Positions 33,678 to 42,314 of a stretch of DNA of 64,000 nucleotides are shown here, in pieces (position 1 is the first letter of the stretch; each line of letters opens with the position of its first letter). This DNA comes from Leucobacter aridicollis. GTDB taxonomy: Bacteria; Actinomycetota; Actinomycetes; Actinomycetales; Microbacteriaceae. The notes under the pieces are model-generated. The model was not told the origin of the DNA. It did not search any database and was given only the letters and a program-made list of their open reading frames with translations. The stretch covers positions 558,001-622,000 of the forward strand of contig NZ_CP075339.1 in the NCBI RefSeq assembly GCF_024399335.1, read 5' to 3'. A program made the position numbers and the translations under genes.

Positions 33678-34760
33678 CTAAGGTAGGCCCTTCAAGAACG
33701 CGGTTACGCGCGGACCCCAGCGCTCGTTCGGCTCCCCAGGCACCCGCACCCCGTGCGCTGCCAAGAGTGCTCCGAAGCGTTCACGCGAGAACGCCTCGGC
33801 GGAGCCCCACCGGATGGGGCGCAAACCGGTGGTGCCCGAGATCCAGTCGGTGCGGCGTTTCTCGGCGAGGACGATCTCTGCCGGGGTCTGTCCGCGGAGC
33901 ATTGCAGTGTCCAAGTATTTCTGTTTGCCGTCTGCTTCTCCCCAGAAGCCCGTACCTGTCAGCCGGAAATCGAGAAAGACCTCGCCCCGACCTGCACCGC
34001 GCACCCCGACCTGCAGGTCAACGTCGACGCCGAGCTCCACGAACCGTAGCCGCGAGAGGCTTTCAAGCGGCGAGTCTGCTCGCGGATCAGCCAACACGGC
34101 GACGGCTTCAATGGCTCGACTGCCTGGCCTGCCGCGCAGCGACTCGGAGCGCCGAAGCATCCCATCGCGCCAGGCGTGCACCGTGGCGGCATCTATCAGC
34201 CGCCCGACCCGCGCTATCTCACTGAGGTGCGTGTCTGCGCTTGCGAGCGCGATCGTGAACGGGCCTGCACGTGCGAGGTCAGCGATTGTTCGGTCGGCCG
34301 TCGTCCGTCGAAACCTTTCGCAGCTGTCGACGTCGCTCGCCGCAAGCTCGGCGCGATGGCGAACGACCGTGGAGCTCGGTGATGAGGGGCGCGTACGGGA
34401 CACAGTGACTTCCACGACCCGCGAGTTCGAGCCTGGACCCGCAGACGTCTGCCGACGTCCCGCGTCACGCAGCCACCGAGACAGCGCCGGGAACCCATGG
34501 AGCAGGGCAGCACTGCCATGGGAGAACACCGGGGGCCTCTGAGCGCTGCCGTGCGCGGCGAGCAGTGCCGCCAGATGTCGCGTCTCAGCCGACGCTGACT
34601 CCCAGAAGCTGCCAGAAATGTACCAGCCTTGGCGCAGCCGAACGAGTGACGAATTTCGAGTGGCGGCCGCGATGTCGCGCTCACTGACACCCGAGCGTCG
34701 CAGCTCAGCGGCACGGAGCAACTGGCCTGCGACGGCTTCGATCTGTCGAGAGGATGGCAC
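33678..34760 (-). CDS. AbiEi-type N-terminal domain protein with PD-(D/E)XK-like C-terminus
   Basis: A 360-residue cytosolic protein. The N-terminal part (SGVSERDIAAATRNSSLVRLR followed by QGWYI) resembles the winged-helix domain of AbiEi antitoxins/regulators. The C-terminal part has ADSPLESLSRLRFVELG, then VFLDFRLTGTGFWGEADG with KQKY, giving the E...D...ExDGK spacing of the DUF559/Vsr-like nuclease fold. GTG start; a CAGACT box sits 6 nt upstream. No AbiEii toxin gene is adjacent, so it is an orphan. Function unknown; defence or regulatory roles are guesses. Confidence 0.7.
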   Translation of the reverse strand: MPSSRQIEAVAGQLLRAAELRRSGVSERDIAAATRNSSLVRLRQGWYISGSFWESASAETRHLAALLAAHGSAQRPPVFSHGSAALLHGFPALSRWLRDAGRRQTSAGPGSNSRVVEVTVSRTRPSSPSSTVVRHRAELAASDVDSCERFRRTTADRTIADLARAGPFTIALASADTHLSEIARVGRLIDAATVHAWRDGMLRRSESLRGRPGSRAIEAVAVLADPRADSPLESLSRLRFVELGVDVDLQVGVRGAGRGEVFLDFRLTGTGFWGEADGKQKYLDTAMLRGQTPAEIVLAEKRRTDWISGTTGLRPIRWGSAEAFSRERFGALLAAHGVRVPGEPNERWGPRVTAFLKGLP

Positions 34761-34814
34761 TCGGATAGTCTGACCGAGTTATCGGCCCTCCGAGGGGATA
34801 CCCACAGGCGGCGC

Positions 34815-34888
34815 GCGATGCCGGGGAAGCTGGGGTGGTGTTGACGAGGCTGCGATGCCGGGGAAGTGGGGGTGCTGTTGACGAAGCC
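34815..34888. repeat. 37-bp direct repeat
   Basis: Two adjacent 37-bp copies beginning GCGATGCCGGGGAAG (34815 and 34852), with a decayed third start near 34889. It lies in the 233-bp gap before the mycoredoxin gene. Confidence 0.65.
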
Positions 34889-34940
34889 CCAATGCCATGG
34901 GCTGCGGTGTGGCGGACGACGTCAGTGACGCCGGGATGAC

Positions 34941-34981
34941 CGATGAAGCCCCGAGGCCAGACAGGCGCCGGGGCTTCATCG
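34941..34981 (-). terminator. Terminator of mycoredoxin gene
   Basis: 13-bp arms (34941-34953 and 34969-34981) just past the stop codon of the mycoredoxin gene on the minus strand. Confidence 0.75.
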
Positions 34982-34993
34982 ACGAGGGGCGGG

Positions 34994-35269
34994 TTACAGC
35001 CCCAACTTGGCCTTCACGTCGTTCAGCGAGGGGTTTGTTGCGGTCGTACCGTCGGGGTAGACAACCGTCGGAACTGTCTGGTTGCCGCCGTTGACCTGCT
35101 CGACGAGCTCTGGCGTTCCCGGGGTGTTCTCGATATCAACCTCGGTGAAGCCGATGCCGGTGGCCGAGAGCATCGTCTTGAGGCGCTTGCAGTACCCACA
35201 CCACTCGGTCGAGAACATCGTGATGGCCCCCGCCTCGGGGGTGAAATCTGAAATCTGTGCGGTGCTCAT
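34994..35269 (-). CDS. Mycoredoxin (glutaredoxin-like)
   Basis: A 91-residue thioredoxin-fold protein expected to reduce mycothiol mixed disulfides. The redox site is FSTEWCGYCKRL near residue 22, the CGYC form of mycoredoxins; TVPTVVYPDG carries the cis-proline, and the C-terminal helix is SLNDVKAKLGL. ATG 35269 is chosen because GAGGAG precedes it; the frame is open further upstream without conservation. Consistent with mca in the same window, showing a mycothiol-using organism. Confidence 0.9.
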   Translation of the reverse strand: MSTAQISDFTPEAGAITMFSTEWCGYCKRLKTMLSATGIGFTEVDIENTPGTPELVEQVNGGNQTVPTVVYPDGTTATNPSLNDVKAKLGL

Positions 35270-35510
35270 TGCACGCTCCTCACTCTGGTTGCCAGCGGCT
35301 TCGCCTGTCCACTCCAACATACGCTGCTGACGCGATATTCCTGCGGTGAGAGCGCGAAGATGAACGGAAGGTGAACGACCAGGGTCTAGCTTGACCGAAC
35401 CATTGCGAGGTGCCAACATTTAGTTAGCGCGCGCGTGAACGGCACGTAAACCGTTGTGAGCGAGCACGCGATGAAACTCATCAATTTCTAACGCCGAACG
35501 GAAGGCGCCG

Positions 35511-36854
35511 GTGGAATTCACCCTCATCGTGCTGCTAGTTATTGCGCTGGCACTCTTCTTTGACTTTACGAACGGCTTTCACGACACAGCCAATGCGATG
35601 GCAACTCCCATCGCCACTGGTGCGCTCAAGCCGAAGACCGCCGTGCTACTTGCGGCAGTTCTCAACCTCATCGGGGCATTCCTGTCGACGGAGGTCGCCA
35701 AGACGATCTCTGGCGGTCTGATTCGCGAGGGCTCTGACGGCGGGGTGCTGATCAGCCCCGAGATGGTTTTCGCCGGCCTCATTGGCGCGATCGTCTGGAA
35801 CCTCGTGACGTGGCTCTACGGCCTTCCGTCGAGCTCGTCTCACGCCCTGTTCGGTGGCCTCATTGGTGCCGCGGTTGTTGGTGCGGGTTTCTCGGCGATT
35901 GATGGCGGCGTCTTCATGTCGAAGATTCTGCTGCCTGCCCTCGCGGCTCCACTCACCGCAGGCCTTGTCGCGTTCGCCGCCACTCGAGTCGCCTACGCGA
36001 TCACCCGCCGCCATGACGGCCGCAAGGACGGCCGCGGCCGGTTCAGGTACGCCCAGATCGCGTCGTCGTCGCTGATCGCTCTCGCGCACGGCACGAACGA
36101 CGCACAGAAGACGATGGGCGTCATCACGCTCACCCTTGTCGCCGCCGGTTTGCAGGATCCCGGTACGGGGCCGCACTTCTGGGTCATCGCAACGTGTGCG
36201 ATTGCGATCGCGCTCGGCACCTACTCGGGCGGTTGGCGAATCATCCGCACCCTTGGCGCGGGCCTCACTGACGTGAAGCCTGCGCAGGGCTTCGCGGCTG
36301 AGACGTCGACGGCTGCAACCATCCTCGCGTCCAGCCACCTCGGGTTCGCGCTCTCCACGACCCAGGTCGCATCGGGCTCCGTCATTGGTTCGGGTCTCGG
36401 GCGCAAGGGGTCGACGGTCCGTTGGCGGACTGTGGGTCGTATCGCTTCGGGCTGGCTCTTTACGCTTCCTGCAGCCGCGATCGTTGGTGCTGTCGCCGCC
36501 CTGATCGCACACCTCGGCACCTGGGGCATCATTCTTGACGCTGTGCTGGGCCTGTTCTTCATTCTGTTCATCTTCTGGCGTTCGCGCCGCAACAAGGTTG
36601 ACGCGGGCAACGCGATCGCCGTGCCCGACGTCGCCGAGTCTGGTTATGCCGTGCGCATGGGCAAGGGCCGTGTCAAGAAGGTTCCGACGAAGACCGGCAC
36701 TGTTCCGCCGCTCACGCCTGTCGCGCAGTCGGCGGTGCGCTCTGACAAGGCGAAGCGCGCGGCCGAGAAGGCAAGGCGCGAGGCCGAGAAGGCTGCTCGG
36801 AAGGCAGCAAAGAAGGCCGCGGCTCAGAAGCAGCGCGAGGGAGGCAACGCATGA
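35511..36854 (+). CDS. Inorganic phosphate transporter, PiT family
   Basis: Low-affinity phosphate:H+ (or metal-phosphate) symporter in the membrane, 447 residues, GTG start with a GGAAGG upstream. Both inverted PiT signature repeats are visible: DFTNGFHDTANAMATPIATG near the N-terminus and ALAHGTNDAQKTMGVI in the second half. About ten hydrophobic segments end at residue 365; the last 65 residues are a highly charged Lys/Ala/Arg tail. It overlaps the next small gene by 4 bp. Confidence 0.93.
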   Translation: MEFTLIVLLVIALALFFDFTNGFHDTANAMATPIATGALKPKTAVLLAAVLNLIGAFLSTEVAKTISGGLIREGSDGGVLISPEMVFAGLIGAIVWNLVTWLYGLPSSSSHALFGGLIGAAVVGAGFSAIDGGVFMSKILLPALAAPLTAGLVAFAATRVAYAITRRHDGRKDGRGRFRYAQIASSSLIALAHGTNDAQKTMGVITLTLVAAGLQDPGTGPHFWVIATCAIAIALGTYSGGWRIIRTLGAGLTDVKPAQGFAAETSTAATILASSHLGFALSTTQVASGSVIGSGLGRKGSTVRWRTVGRIASGWLFTLPAAAIVGAVAALIAHLGTWGIILDAVLGLFFILFIFWRSRRNKVDAGNAIAVPDVAESGYAVRMGKGRVKKVPTKTGTVPPLTPVAQSAVRSDKAKRAAEKARREAEKAARKAAKKAAAQKQREGGNA

Positions 36855-37153
36855 GTGATATCAACTGGTTGGCGTTTCTCACGGTGTTCGGCGCCGCGCT
36901 GTTTTCGGCAGTGTTCGTTGTCGCCCTGTACTCGCTTGGTATTCGCTTCTTGGCGACGCCTCCCAAGCCCGCACGCAGGCCTGACGGATCGATCGAGCCC
37001 GTCGGCCCGGACCGCGACGACGAGGACGACGACATTGACGAGGAGGCTGGCCGTCCGCTGTGGGCGACAATCGCCGCCAACACGTGCTTCGCTCTGTCGG
37101 TCGTCGCTGTGCTCGTCGGCATCTACCTGATTGTGCCCGCGCTTCACGGCTAG
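36851..37153 (+). CDS. Small membrane protein coupled to the phosphate transporter
   Basis: A 100-residue protein with two hydrophobic segments (FLTVFGAALFSAVFVVALYS and CFALSVVAVLVGIYLIVPAL) separated by an acidic linker rich in Asp. The ATG overlaps the transporter stop by 4 bp, a pairing that suggests an accessory role. No domain recognised. Confidence 0.78.
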   Translation: MSDINWLAFLTVFGAALFSAVFVVALYSLGIRFLATPPKPARRPDGSIEPVGPDRDDEDDDIDEEAGRPLWATIAANTCFALSVVAVLVGIYLIVPALHG

Positions 37154-37168
37154 CCCGCACACAGCGAA

Positions 37169-37205
37169 CTGCGCCCCTGGTCCTGTTGAAGGCCCAGGGG
37201 CGCAG
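37169..37205 (+). terminator. Terminator after the phosphate transporter operon
   Basis: 12-bp arms CTGCGCCCCTGG / CCAGGGGCGCAG (37169-37180, 37194-37205). The -10 box of the next gene begins two bases later. Confidence 0.75.
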
Positions 37206-37207
37206 AC

Positions 37208-37213
37208 TATTCT
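37208..37213 (+). promoter_or_regulatory. -10 box for leaderless aldehyde dehydrogenase gene
   Basis: TATTCT, 6 nt before ATG 37220. Confidence 0.55.
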
Positions 37214-37219
37214 GGGCGC

Positions 37220-38623
37220 ATGAGCTTTACCGCAATTGATCGCATCCCAGGGATCGTGGCTGGTCTTCGCTACACGTTCGACCAGGGGGTGACGCGCCCC
37301 GAGTCGTGGCGGTGCGAGCAACTGACGCGGCTGCGCGACCTGCTGCTCGAGCGCGGCGCCGACTTTGAGCGTGCACTTTTCGAAGATCTTGGCAAGGCAG
37401 GCACCGAGGCGCAGCTCACGGAGATCGGGTTCTTAGTTGCAGAGATCGATCATGCGCTCTCGCACCTGGGGAGGTGGATCCGGCCGCGCCGTGTTGGGCT
37501 CCCGTTGGCGCTGCAGCCCGCTCTGGGGAAGGTGGTTCCAGAGCCGCTCGGCGTCGTGCTGGTGATTGCGCCGTGGAACTACCCGCTCATGCTCGCGCTG
37601 TCACCGGTGATTGGTGCACTCGCCGCGGGCAACTCGGTCGTGATTAAGCCGAGCGAGCTCGCGCCCGCGACGGCCGAACTCATCTCCCGGGTTATCCCAG
37701 ACACGCTCGACAAGCGCGCGGTCGCGGTTGTCGAGGGGGCGGTGCCCGAGACCACAGCGCTCCTCGCCGAGCGATTCGATCACATCTTTTACACGGGCAA
37801 CGGCAAGGTCGGCAGGATCGTCGCCCGCGCTGCCGCAGAGAACCTCACCCCCGTCACGCTCGAGCTCGGCGGGAAGTCGCCCGCCTACGTCGATGATTCG
37901 GTCCCGCTCGATGAGGCGGCGAAGCGTCTCGTGTGGGGCAAGTTCATGAACGTCGGGCAGACCTGCGTCGCCCCCGACTACGTGATCGGTTCACGTGAGG
38001 TGCTTGCGAGGCTCGCGCCGCTGCTCGCCGACGCCATTCACGAGTTGTATGGATCGGCGGCACAGCAGAACCCCGACTACGGGCGGGTCGTGAACCGTGC
38101 CCAGTTCGACAGGCTTGTCGGTTACCTCGCTGATGGTGAGGCAGCCGTCGGCGGTCACTACGACGCTGAAGCGCTGCACATCGACCCGACGGTGCTCACC
38201 GGTGTTTCACGTGAAGCGCGAGTGATGCAGGAGGAGATCTTCGGGCCGATCCTTCCGCTCGTCGAGGTTTCCGATCTCGACGATGCACTTGCCTTCGTCA
38301 CGGGTAGGGACAAGCCGCTCGCCGCCTACGTCTTCAGCGATGATTCAGACGTTCGCAGGCGGTGGGAGCGCGAGACGAGTTCTGGCGCCCTCGCGTTCGG
38401 CGTTCCGGTGATGCACCTCACCGCTCCCGAACTGCCGTTCGGCGGGGTCGGCGAGAGCGGTATGGGCGCCTATCACGGTGAGCTCTCGTTCCGAGTGTTC
38501 AGCCACGAGAAGGCTGTGCTCGCGAAGCCGCTGCGGCCCGACACTCTCGCGGCGACTGTCATGCCCCCATATACCGCCGCGAAGGATGGCGTCGCGCGGA
38601 AGTGGCTGCGGAAGCTCCTCTAG
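37220..38623 (+). CDS. Aldehyde dehydrogenase family protein (class 3-like)
   Basis: NAD(P)-dependent oxidation of aldehydes to acids; 467 residues. The cofactor region has VIAPWNYPLMLALSPVIGAL and GNSVVIKPSELAP; the active-site blocks are LELGGKSPAYV (Glu) and GQTCVAPDYV (catalytic Cys). The short length and the C-terminal membrane-proximal pattern PPYTAAKDGVARKWLRKLL match the class 3/fatty aldehyde branch rather than the 500-residue betaine type. Single-gene unit with its own promoter. Confidence 0.93.
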   Translation: MSFTAIDRIPGIVAGLRYTFDQGVTRPESWRCEQLTRLRDLLLERGADFERALFEDLGKAGTEAQLTEIGFLVAEIDHALSHLGRWIRPRRVGLPLALQPALGKVVPEPLGVVLVIAPWNYPLMLALSPVIGALAAGNSVVIKPSELAPATAELISRVIPDTLDKRAVAVVEGAVPETTALLAERFDHIFYTGNGKVGRIVARAAAENLTPVTLELGGKSPAYVDDSVPLDEAAKRLVWGKFMNVGQTCVAPDYVIGSREVLARLAPLLADAIHELYGSAAQQNPDYGRVVNRAQFDRLVGYLADGEAAVGGHYDAEALHIDPTVLTGVSREARVMQEEIFGPILPLVEVSDLDDALAFVTGRDKPLAAYVFSDDSDVRRRWERETSSGALAFGVPVMHLTAPELPFGGVGESGMGAYHGELSFRVFSHEKAVLAKPLRPDTLAATVMPPYTAAKDGVARKWLRKLL

Positions 38624-38676
38624 TGGGTGCGAGGGGTTCCTGGCCGCTCACCCACATACGTGCATATGGCGATCAG

Positions 38677-38682
38677 TAGACT
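38677..38682 (+). promoter_or_regulatory. -10 box for leaderless AI-2E-family gene
   Basis: TAGACT, 6 nt before GTG 38689. Confidence 0.6.
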
Positions 38683-38688
38683 GTGCAC

Positions 38689-39891
38689 GTGGAAGAGCCA
38701 AACAAGACCCCGGACGCGGTGTCGCCGACTGAGCGTGCCGAACAGGAGCTGCCGCTTGGCATCCGGGTCGCCGCCGCGTGGTCCTGGCGCCTCATCATTA
38801 TTGTTGTTGCCGCCGGCGCCCTGATCTGGGGCATCGTGCAGGTGCGGATCATTGTGATTCCGCTGCTCATTGCGATCCTCCTCACTGCGCTACTCAACCC
38901 CGTTGTTGATTGGTTCATCAGGCGCGGGCTTCCCCGCTGGTCTGGCGTTGTCGGCGCGCTTGGCGTGTTCATCGCGGCGCTGTGGGTGCTCATCTGGCTT
39001 ATCGTGACGCAGCTGCGCGACGGCTTCGGGGATTTCTCGAAGCGCTCGGTGGAAGTCTGGAACGAGATCCTCGATTGGGTGCAGCACAACACCCTCGGGA
39101 TCCCTGTCGACCAGCTCGACGACCTGATGAACCAGGCGCTGCAACTGCTCGAGAACAACCAGGGCACACTGTGGACGGGCGCGCTCGGCGTTGCAACGAC
39201 CGCAACCCAGGTCGCCACGGGCCTGCTGCTCACGATCTTCTCACTCATCTTCCTGCTGATTGATGGCAAACGCATTTGGTATTGGGTTGTCGGCTTCGCC
39301 CCTGCCCGAGCGCACGCGGCGTTTGACGCCGCTGGCCGCGCCGGCTGGGTGTCTGTCGGGCAGTACGTGCGCGTGCAGATCTTTGTCGCCTTCGTCGATG
39401 CTGTCGGTATCGGGCTCGGGGCGACGATCCTGGGGGTGCCGTTTGCGATCCCTGTCGCGATCCTCGTCTTCCTTGGTTCGTTCATTCCGTTCCTCGGCGC
39501 GATCGTGACTGGCGCGCTTGCCGCGTTCATCGCGCTCGTCTACAACGGCCCCGTGACCGCGCTCATCATGCTTGGCGTCGTCGTGCTCGTGAACCAGATC
39601 GAGGGCCACGTGCTGCAGCCGCTGGTGATGGGCAATGCGGTTCGGGTGCACCCGCTCGGCGTCGTACTTGCCGTGACGACGGGTACTCTGCTCGCTGGGA
39701 TCCCTGGCGCACTGTTTGCGGTGCCGATCGCGGCCGCGGCGAACACGATAGTGAGCGTGCTCGTGAAACGACAGTGGGAGTCAGGTACGGACCCGGCGGC
39801 GGAGTTCCATCGAAAAGACCAGGTCCATCGCGTCGCGAGAGCGCGCGCAAAAGAAGCAGCGAAACACGCGCGGAAAGGAAACATCGCATGA
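38689..39891 (+). CDS. AI-2E family transporter (PerM-like permease), first copy
   Basis: A 400-residue membrane protein with about seven to eight hydrophobic segments: a first pair (LIIIVVAAGALIWGIVQVRI), a long polar middle section (about 110-170), then the family region GQYVRVQIFVAFVDAVGIGL, FLGSFIPFLGAIVTGALAAF and VNQIEGHVLQPLVMGNAV. Members include putative AI-2 exporters and Na+/H+ antiporters, so the name does not prove AI-2 export. GTG 38689 is set by the leaderless -10; GTG 38683 is 6 nt earlier. Coupled to ilvA by a 4-bp overlap. Confidence 0.9.
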   Translation: MEEPNKTPDAVSPTERAEQELPLGIRVAAAWSWRLIIIVVAAGALIWGIVQVRIIVIPLLIAILLTALLNPVVDWFIRRGLPRWSGVVGALGVFIAALWVLIWLIVTQLRDGFGDFSKRSVEVWNEILDWVQHNTLGIPVDQLDDLMNQALQLLENNQGTLWTGALGVATTATQVATGLLLTIFSLIFLLIDGKRIWYWVVGFAPARAHAAFDAAGRAGWVSVGQYVRVQIFVAFVDAVGIGLGATILGVPFAIPVAILVFLGSFIPFLGAIVTGALAAFIALVYNGPVTALIMLGVVVLVNQIEGHVLQPLVMGNAVRVHPLGVVLAVTTGTLLAGIPGALFAVPIAAAANTIVSVLVKRQWESGTDPAAEFHRKDQVHRVARARAKEAAKHARKGNIA

Positions 39892-41132
39892 GCGACGCCT
39901 ACACGGCCCCAACGCTTGAAGACTTTGAGCGAGCCCTTGAGCGGGTGCATCGAATTACGCAGCGCACGCCGCTTGAGACGTCACGATTCCTTGCTGGGAT
40001 CAGTGGTGCGCCGCAGGTGTACCTGAAGTGCGAGAACCTGCAGCGCACCGGAGCGTACAAGCTTCGTGGCGCGTACAACCGCCTGCTGCAGCTCACTGAG
40101 GAGGAGCGGGCGCGCGGCGTCGTCGCGGCCTCGGCCGGCAACCACGCTCAGGGTGTCGCGTTCGCCGCACGCGAGCTCGGGATCAAGGCAACTATTTTCA
40201 TGCCGAAGGGCGTCGCCCTGCCCAAGCTGCAGGCGACCCGCAACTATGGCGCAGAGGTGCAGCTTGCGGGTGACATCTTTGACGAGACAGCCGTGGCCGC
40301 TCAGGAGTTCGTCCGGGAGACTGGCGCTGTCTTTATCGCGCCGTTTGATGATCATGCTGTGATCGAGGGGCAGGGGACTGTCGCGCTCGAGATTCTCGAG
40401 ACGGCTCCCGAAGTCGAGACAATTATCGTGCCGATCGGTGGTGGCGGCCTGATCTCTGGCGTTGCCGCCGCCGCAAAGCAGTGGGCAGCGAAGCACGGCA
40501 GACCGATGCGGATCATCGGTGTGCAGGCCGAGAATGCTGCGCCGTTCCCGGTCTCGCTTGCGGCTGGCGAGCCCGTCACCGTGAAGACGTCGCCGACGAT
40601 CGCGGACGGTATCGCAGTCGCGAGACCAGGATCGCGGAACTTCGAGGCGGTGCGCGAGTACGTCGACGAGATCGTCACTGTGAGCGATGACGACATCGCC
40701 CGCGCGATCGTGCTGCTGCTCGAACGTGCGAAGCTCGTCGTTGAGCCAGCAGGCGCCTCGGGTGTCGCGGCGATCATCGCCGACAAGGTGCAACTCACTG
40801 GCCCGACCTCGGTGATCCTGTCTGGCGGCAACATCGACCCGCTGCTGCTGCAGCGCGTTATCGGCCACGGCCTTGCCGCCTCGGCGCGCTACACGAAGTT
40901 GCGCATTCTGTTGCCCGACGTTCCCGGGCAGCTCGTGCGGACTGCCTCGATCGTTGCCGAGCAGAACGCGAACGTTGTCGAGGTCATTCACACGCGCCAC
41001 GCGACCGAACTCCCGGTCAGCGAAGTCGAACTTGAGCTGCACATTGAGACCCGCGGCGCGGAGCACGGCGAGGCTGTCGCTCAGGCGCTCCGCGATCAGG
41101 GCTACCAGGTGCGAGTCGGCGAACGCTACTGA
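39888..41132 (+). CDS. ilvA: Threonine ammonia-lyase (single ACT domain type)
   Basis: PLP enzyme converting threonine to 2-oxobutanoate, the first step to isoleucine. PLP lysine in RTGAYKLRGAYNRLL, phosphate-binding IVPIGGGGLISGVAAA, and PAGASGVAAI are visible. One C-terminal ACT domain (about 335-414: LPDVPGQLVRTASIVAEQNA) makes it the short TdcB/IlvA-1C form (414 residues) rather than the two-ACT biosynthetic enzyme. ATG 39888 overlaps the upstream permease gene by 4 bp and follows AAAGGAAAC. Confidence 0.93.
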   Translation: MSDAYTAPTLEDFERALERVHRITQRTPLETSRFLAGISGAPQVYLKCENLQRTGAYKLRGAYNRLLQLTEEERARGVVAASAGNHAQGVAFAARELGIKATIFMPKGVALPKLQATRNYGAEVQLAGDIFDETAVAAQEFVRETGAVFIAPFDDHAVIEGQGTVALEILETAPEVETIIVPIGGGGLISGVAAAAKQWAAKHGRPMRIIGVQAENAAPFPVSLAAGEPVTVKTSPTIADGIAVARPGSRNFEAVREYVDEIVTVSDDDIARAIVLLLERAKLVVEPAGASGVAAIIADKVQLTGPTSVILSGGNIDPLLLQRVIGHGLAASARYTKLRILLPDVPGQLVRTASIVAEQNANVVEVIHTRHATELPVSEVELELHIETRGAEHGEAVAQALRDQGYQVRVGERY

Positions 41133-41140
41133 CACGAGGT

Positions 41141-41190
41141 ATAAACGTCAGTGCCCGGGAGCTGGATAGCTCCCGGGCACTGACGTTTAT
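41141..41190. terminator. Bidirectional terminator between ilvA and greA
   Basis: Perfect 23-bp arms (41141-41163 and 41168-41190) around GGAT with AT-rich outer ends (ATAAAC / GTTTAT), giving a T-rich end on both strands. Confidence 0.88.
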
Positions 41191-41204
41191 GTGGACTGTG
41201 CGTG

Positions 41205-41687
41205 TTACGCGTAAGTGTCGACTGCGAGCACCTTCACGGGAATCTCCTTGCCGTTGGGTGCCGTGTAGCTCGCCTCTTCGCCGACCTTCAGCCCGAGAAT
41301 GGCAGCGCCGAGCGGGCTCTCAGCACTGTACACGTCGAGGTCAGAGCCGTCTGCGAGGTTGCGGTTTCCGAGGAGGAACCGCTCTTCGTCACCAAACACC
41401 TCTGCGGTCACGACTGTGCCGACAACGACGACGCCGTTGGCCTCTGGAGCTTCGCCGACCGTCGCGTGCTTGAGGAGCTCGGTAAGGTCGCGGATACGCG
41501 CTTCCATCTTGCCCTGCTCGTCTTTCGCGGCGTGGTAGCCGCCGTTCTCCTTGAGGTCCCCCTCCTCGCGAGCCGCCTCGATGCGGGCCGCGATGTCCTT
41601 TCGGCCCGCGCCGGAGAGTGCGTCGAGCTCGGACTGCAGGCGGTCGAATGCCTCCTGCGTGAGCCAGGTCTGCGTGGTCTCGGCCAT
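41205..41687 (-). CDS. greA: Transcription elongation factor GreA
   Basis: Stimulates transcript cleavage by backtracked RNA polymerase. The coiled-coil N-terminus carries LTQEAFDRLQSELDAL and a block ending EEGDLKENGGYHAAKDEQG with the acidic tip residues; the C-terminal FKBP-like domain includes ESPLGAAILGLKVGEEASYT. Length 160 residues is usual. The minus-strand start follows a weak AGGAC region. Confidence 0.96.
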   Translation of the reverse strand: MAETTQTWLTQEAFDRLQSELDALSGAGRKDIAARIEAAREEGDLKENGGYHAAKDEQGKMEARIRDLTELLKHATVGEAPEANGVVVVGTVVTAEVFGDEERFLLGNRNLADGSDLDVYSAESPLGAAILGLKVGEEASYTAPNGKEIPVKVLAVDTYA

Positions 41688-41807
41688 GGTGTCCTCGTTC
41701 CTTGGGGGAAGGTTCGCCCACCGAGGGAGAGCGAACCCGCTGATCTATGACGAACGCCCCGTCGAGCAGGGCGTACGGCACAAGGGTATCAGTGCAGGTT
41801 GTGCTGG

Positions 41808-42230
41808 CTAGCGTTCGACGGGCCAGCACGCCTTCGCGTGGGCCGCCGTCGCCGGCCCCAGCGTGACGATGTCAACGCTGACGGTCTGGGAGCGGCCATC
41901 GATAACGGGAAGGTCTACGATCTTCCACCCGACGGTTGCTTTCGACGTGTTGAGCGCCTCGACGGCGCAGCTGACGGCAACGCCGGGGTCGGCGTTCACC
42001 TCGAACTTGGTGCTCGCGCTGAAGGCGTCGCCAGGGCCGCCCTCGTTGTGGAGTGTGAAACCGATGTTCTGGAACTCGGTGGTGCTCTGCCGCCAGTTTC
42101 CGAACGCGATGACGAGTAGCCCGACCAGAATTGCGACCGAGGCGAGCGACCAGCCGATACGCCGATCCCACCGCTTGGAGCGGCTCGCGCCGTAGCGGTC
42201 GGCTACGGTGTCGCTGGCGGTTTCGGTCAC
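41808..42230 (-). CDS. DUF4307 membrane-anchored protein
   Basis: A 140-residue actinobacterial protein: the family start ADRYGASRSKRWDRR is followed by a single membrane segment (SLASVAILVGLLVIAFG) and an external beta-rich domain with a Cys in VSCAVEALNTSKATVGWKIV and a second in KACWPVER. GTG 42230 is chosen since GGAGG lies 6 nt upstream. The divergent mca gene is its usual neighbour in Actinobacteria. Role unknown. Confidence 0.85.
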   Translation of the reverse strand: MTETASDTVADRYGASRSKRWDRRIGWSLASVAILVGLLVIAFGNWRQSTTEFQNIGFTLHNEGGPGDAFSASTKFEVNADPGVAVSCAVEALNTSKATVGWKIVDLPVIDGRSQTVSVDIVTLGPATAAHAKACWPVER

Positions 42231-42254
42231 GGGGAACCTCCGGTGTGTGCTGGC

Positions 42255-42262
42255 TAGACTAG
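42255..42262. promoter_or_regulatory. Overlapping divergent -10 boxes, mca / DUF4307
   Basis: TAGACT (42255-42260, plus strand) lies inside CTAGACTAG, and the opposite strand reads TAGTCT over 42257-42262, so one short AT-rich patch can serve both directions. Confidence 0.5.
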
Positions 42263-42314
42263 TCCCGTGCCAGCGTATCGGGATCGCATGATCGCTGCAT
42301 GTGAAAGGACGCCC

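Noticed and set aside
33282..33681. Overlapping frames in the repeat-rich gap after pfkA
   Set aside because: Low-complexity GC sequence open in several frames on both strands, with no family similarity or start signal.
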